DNA of 7,584 bases from Candidatus Hestiella acidicharens. Lineage in GTDB: Archaea; Thermoproteota; Thermoprotei_A; Sulfolobales; Acidilobaceae. The notes under the pieces were generated by a model. That model saw only the letters and a list, made by a program, of their open reading frames with translations, had not been told where the DNA came from and did not search any database. This document shows, piece by piece, positions 4,999 to 7,584 of the stretch. A program made the translations under genes and the position numbers. The DNA is taken from NCBI GenBank assembly GCA_015523575.1, contig WAJZ01000114.1:1-7584 (forward strand), read 5' to 3'. Positions within the stretch are counted from its first letter, which is position 1; the number at the start of each line of letters is the position of its first letter.

Positions 4999-6441
4999 AT
5001 GAGAGTAGTACTAGCGTTACCGCCTAGCATTCATAACCTAGAGATCTACAAGGTCACAGGGATGAGGGCCCCCCCGCTAGGACTTGCATACATAGCTTCT
5101 GTATTGGAAAAGGCCGGCCATAAAGTCAAAATAGTTGATAGTCCTACAAGAAGGCTTGAATATGATCAATGGCTAAACGAAGTTAAGTCTTTCAATCCTG
5201 ATATTGTTGGTATTTCAATGATAACGCCAATGGCGCCTAAGGGCTATATGGCTGCAAAAATGTTGAAAAAAGAGATGCCAGACGTGCCCTTAGTTTCTGG
5301 AGGAACCCACGTAACATCTATGTATGAAGAAGCGCTAGATGCAGGTTACGACTTTGTGGTAAGAGGGGAAGGCGAATACACGATGCTTGAGCTAACAAAT
5401 ACGCTAGAATCGAAGGGCTATGATTATGAGTCACTTACATCAATTAAAGGGCTTGCATTCAGGCATGAAGGTAAGACTATCTTAACTCCTGAAAGACCAT
5501 TCATAGCCAACCTAGATGAACTTCCATGGCCTGACAGGGATCTATTAGATATGGACAAATATACACTATTTAACAAACCTGTAAACATAGCACACGTAAT
5601 GGCTAGTAGGGGATGTCCCTATGGCTGCATTTATTGCATTACAAGCTATTACTGGGGTAGGAGGTTCAGGCATAGATCTCCAAAAAACGTGGTTGATGAA
5701 ATAGAATACATTAAGAATAAATATAAGGTAAACACAATTGTTTTTACCGATGATGAATTTACAAGCAATTGGTATTGGTTAAAAGACTTTATAAACGAAC
5801 TAAAGTCAAGAAACGTTGATATAAATTTCACTTGTGGCACAAGAGTAGATCATGTAAACAAAGACATAATGAAAATGCTGTATGATAATGGATGTACAGC
5901 CCTATATTTTGGTGTCGAATCGGGGAGCCAAGAAACTCTAAACAAAATTGGGAAAAGGATTACGATAAGACAGGCTAAAAGGGTGTTTCAATGGAAGAAG
6001 GAACTAAAAGGTTTTGCTACTGGCGCCTTTATACTAGGATTTCCTTGGGAAACCATAGACGACATGAAAAACACCGTAAAGCTTGCACTAGAGCTTGAAC
6101 CAGACTATGCCCAATTTACAGCACTTACCCCCTACCCAGGAACCCCTCTTTGGTACTTTGCAAAGGAACACAACCTAATAGTAGACAATAATTGGGAACA
6201 TTACACAACGGTAAGGCCGGTAATAAGAGGATTCAACTTCACTTCTGAGCAGTTAGGAAGGATGGTTGTATATGCTTATAGAAAGTTTTACCTAAGGTGG
6301 AAGTTTATTACGCAGGAGTTTAAGGCACACAGACTTGGTGATCTTTTTTCGGTTATTACAAGAGAGTTCGTATCTGTTTTTGGTGATGCAATTGGTCATG
6401 TTTTTGAACCCCTAAGGTGGAATGGAGGTGATAGAGAATGA
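4999..6441 (+). CDS. Cobalamin-binding radical SAM protein (class B), function unknown
   Basis: A 480-residue enzyme with an N-terminal B12-binding Rossmann domain (about 1-140) and a radical SAM barrel (about 195-400). Seen: LPPLGLAYIASVLEKAG-like sequence at 25-40, DIVGISMITP at 68-77, VSGGTHVTS at 99-107 and the loop VRGEGEYT at 121-128, all typical of this B12 fold without the DxHxxG motif. The 4Fe-4S motif is CPYGCIYC, with C206, C210 and C213. SAM-binding and barrel segments are FTDDEF (249-254), LYFGVESGSQ (302-311), GAFILGFPWET (342-352) and ALTPYPGTPLW (375-385). The C-terminal tail is basic and aromatic. Family members methylate unactivated carbons or form rings (HpnP, BchE, GrsA/B). 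A GDGT ring synthase or other lipid-modifying role is possible in a thermophilic archaeon but not shown. ATG 4999 was chosen over in-frame TTG 4987 and GTG 4990. It overlaps the next gene by 4 bases (ATGA). Confidence 0.88.
   Translation: MRVVLALPPSIHNLEIYKVTGMRAPPLGLAYIASVLEKAGHKVKIVDSPTRRLEYDQWLNEVKSFNPDIVGISMITPMAPKGYMAAKMLKKEMPDVPLVSGGTHVTSMYEEALDAGYDFVVRGEGEYTMLELTNTLESKGYDYESLTSIKGLAFRHEGKTILTPERPFIANLDELPWPDRDLLDMDKYTLFNKPVNIAHVMASRGCPYGCIYCITSYYWGRRFRHRSPKNVVDEIEYIKNKYKVNTIVFTDDEFTSNWYWLKDFINELKSRNVDINFTCGTRVDHVNKDIMKMLYDNGCTALYFGVESGSQETLNKIGKRITIRQAKRVFQWKKELKGFATGAFILGFPWETIDDMKNTVKLALELEPDYAQFTALTPYPGTPLWYFAKEHNLIVDNNWEHYTTVRPVIRGFNFTSEQLGRMVVYAYRKFYLRWKFITQEFKAHRLGDLFSVITREFVSVFGDAIGHVFEPLRWNGGDRE
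6424..6432 (+). promoter_or_regulatory. Perfect Shine-Dalgarno site for the second radical-SAM gene
   Basis: GGAGGTGAT, a nine-base match to the anti-SD (ATCACCTCC), lies inside the last codons of the upstream gene, 5 bases before ATG 6438. It is the strongest ribosome site in the window and implies high, coupled translation of the second gene. Confidence 0.75.
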
Positions 6442-7584
6442 GTGGAAATGATATAGATGATGTAGCAAAAGACTTAATGGATTCAAATCCATATATAAAG
6501 GAAAAGAAAGGAAACATAGGTCACCTCCTAGCTGGCATAAGAATTACGTTTAATAACCCAATAACGAAGGCAGCATTAAGGCTTGCTTCAAGGAATACGA
6601 AGGTCGTTTATAAAGATGGCACCATAAAAGAAGCCCCACTTATATATCATGCACTAAGCAAATTCGTTGGAGAATCCCTTTCAGAATGCCCCTTATCGGC
6701 AAGGTTTCTAATACCCATAATTAATAACACGATAAAGATCGGCATAAAGATACTTCATGGAGATGTCGAAGATGCAAAGAAAGCCCTAAGAGATCCAGCA
6801 ATAAGAAGAGGTGTAGCCCTTGTAATGAAAGGCCTTGGCTTATATGGCGTTACTGTACCTCAAAAAATGCCTGCGCCTTTCATGATAGTGTGGAACATGA
6901 CAAATATGTGCAATTTCCACTGCCTGCATTGCTACCAGCGTGCTGGTCAACCCACTCCCGATGAACTGACATTAGAGGAAAAACTTAAACTAGTCGATGA
7001 ACTTGACAAAGCAGGTATTGCTTCCATTGCATTAAGTGGTGGAGAGCCAACTATTCATCCACACTTCCATAGAGTATTGAAGGAAATATCGTCTAGAGGA
7101 ATACACTCCGCTGTGGCCACAAATGGCTGGGTATTTGCCAATATAAATGAACTCAGAAAGGCAAAGGAAGAGGGATTGAGATACGTTGAAATATCTCTAG
7201 ATAGCACAGATCCAGAAAAACATGATAAGTTTAGAGGAGTAAAGGGCTCATGGGAAAGGGCTGTAAAGGCTTTAGAAAACGCTGTAAAGCTGGATATTGA
7301 CCACGCTATGGCAGTAACCTTAACAAATATAAACAAAAATAATGTTGATGATTTTATTAATCTTGCCGAAGACCTAAAGATAAGGAGGATTGTTTTCTTT
7401 AATTTCGTACCTACAGGTAGAGGTCTTGATAACATATGGCTCGACCTGGATCCTGTTGAAAGAGAAAAGGTCTTGAGGCATATATACCTTGAAATGAAGA
7501 AGAGGGAAGGATTACAAATAGTCTCAACGGCCCCTCAATATGGAAGGATTACATTGCAAGTCAGTAATGGAGAAGATATAGCAC
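6438..7584 (+). CDS. Radical SAM protein, MoaA/SPASM-like (partial, C-terminus off the right edge)
   Basis: The first 382 residues are visible and the frame stays open to the window end. The N-terminal extension (1-145) is largely helical with a hydrophobic patch (ARFLIPIINNTIKIGIKIL, 88-106). The radical SAM barrel follows: APFMIVWNMTNMCNFHCLHC at 146-165 with cluster ligands C158, C162 and C165, then SGGEP (200-204, binds the SAM amino group), ATNGW (227-231), EISLDSTDPEKHDKFRG (251-267), FNFVPTGRG (321-329) and STAPQYGR (363-370). This layout is known to me as a widespread archaeal radical SAM family of unassigned function related to MoaA, NirJ/AhbC and SPASM maturases; a C-terminal second Fe-S domain may lie beyond the edge. 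It lacks the Cys-rich N-terminal motif I recall for tetraether synthase (Tes). It is coupled to the B12 enzyme by an ATGA overlap, so a shared pathway is inferred. Confidence 0.85.
   Translation, partial: MSGNDIDDVAKDLMDSNPYIKEKKGNIGHLLAGIRITFNNPITKAALRLASRNTKVVYKDGTIKEAPLIYHALSKFVGESLSECPLSARFLIPIINNTIKIGIKILHGDVEDAKKALRDPAIRRGVALVMKGLGLYGVTVPQKMPAPFMIVWNMTNMCNFHCLHCYQRAGQPTPDELTLEEKLKLVDELDKAGIASIALSGGEPTIHPHFHRVLKEISSRGIHSAVATNGWVFANINELRKAKEEGLRYVEISLDSTDPEKHDKFRGVKGSWERAVKALENAVKLDIDHAMAVTLTNINKNNVDDFINLAEDLKIRRIVFFNFVPTGRGLDNIWLDLDPVEREKVLRHIYLEMKKREGLQIVSTAPQYGRITLQVSNGEDIA

Noticed and set aside
7055..7435. A 126-codon - strand frame.
   Set aside because: Antisense shadow of the second radical-SAM gene, whose barrel motifs (SGGEP, TNGW, PTGRG) lie on the + strand.
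6438..7584. Identity of the second radical-SAM protein as tetraether synthase (Tes).
   Set aside because: Tes, as I recall it, begins with a Cys-rich metal-binding segment before the radical SAM barrel; this N-terminus has a single Cys (C84) and a helical, hydrophobic character.

Overview
The window is an AT-rich stretch of archaeal chromosome, most likely from a thermophilic member of the Thermoproteota (crenarchaeal side). The evidence is a crenarchaeal-type ATP-dependent DNA ligase, the archaeal/eukaryal RNase P protein Rpp21, an archaeal/eukaryal SPOUT-class RNA methyltransferase, TATA-type promoters in place of -35/-10 boxes, and Shine-Dalgarno sites of the GGTG/GGAGGTGAT type. The genus cannot be fixed from what is visible. 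There are no rRNAs, tRNAs, CRISPR arrays or insertion sequences, and no gene-free stretch longer than about 160 bases.

Layout, left to right. (1) A leftward methylisocitrate lyase/PEP mutase family gene (prpB-like) runs off the left edge. (2) A short divergent promoter region around 688-787 also serves a rightward unit. That unit holds a 24-codon mini-gene with an excellent ribosome binding site and an N-terminal tail like that of ribosomal protein S25e. Its stop overlaps (GTGA) the start of a SPOUT RNA methyltransferase. (3) A 158-base gap carries TATA-like boxes, a small hairpin and a possible 21-codon leader ORF ending inside the ribosome binding site of a rightward FabG-like short-chain dehydrogenase. 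(4) Convergent to it is a leftward pair: DNA ligase first, then RNase P subunit Rpp21, whose TTG start lies inside the ligase 3' end. (5) After a divergent promoter region (about 4839-4998) comes a rightward pair of radical-SAM genes: a cobalamin-binding (class B) enzyme and, through an ATGA overlap with a perfect GGAGGTGAT site, a MoaA/SPASM-like radical SAM protein that runs off the right edge.

Most genes are core or housekeeping: DNA joining, tRNA 5' processing, rRNA modification, propionate/acyl metabolism and oxidoreduction. The least explained part is the translationally coupled radical-SAM pair, which looks like two enzymes of one uncharacterised radical pathway. Membrane lipid (GDGT) modification is one candidate, but it is inference only. 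The two mini-ORFs, each tied to the translation start of the next gene, are the other points worth checking.
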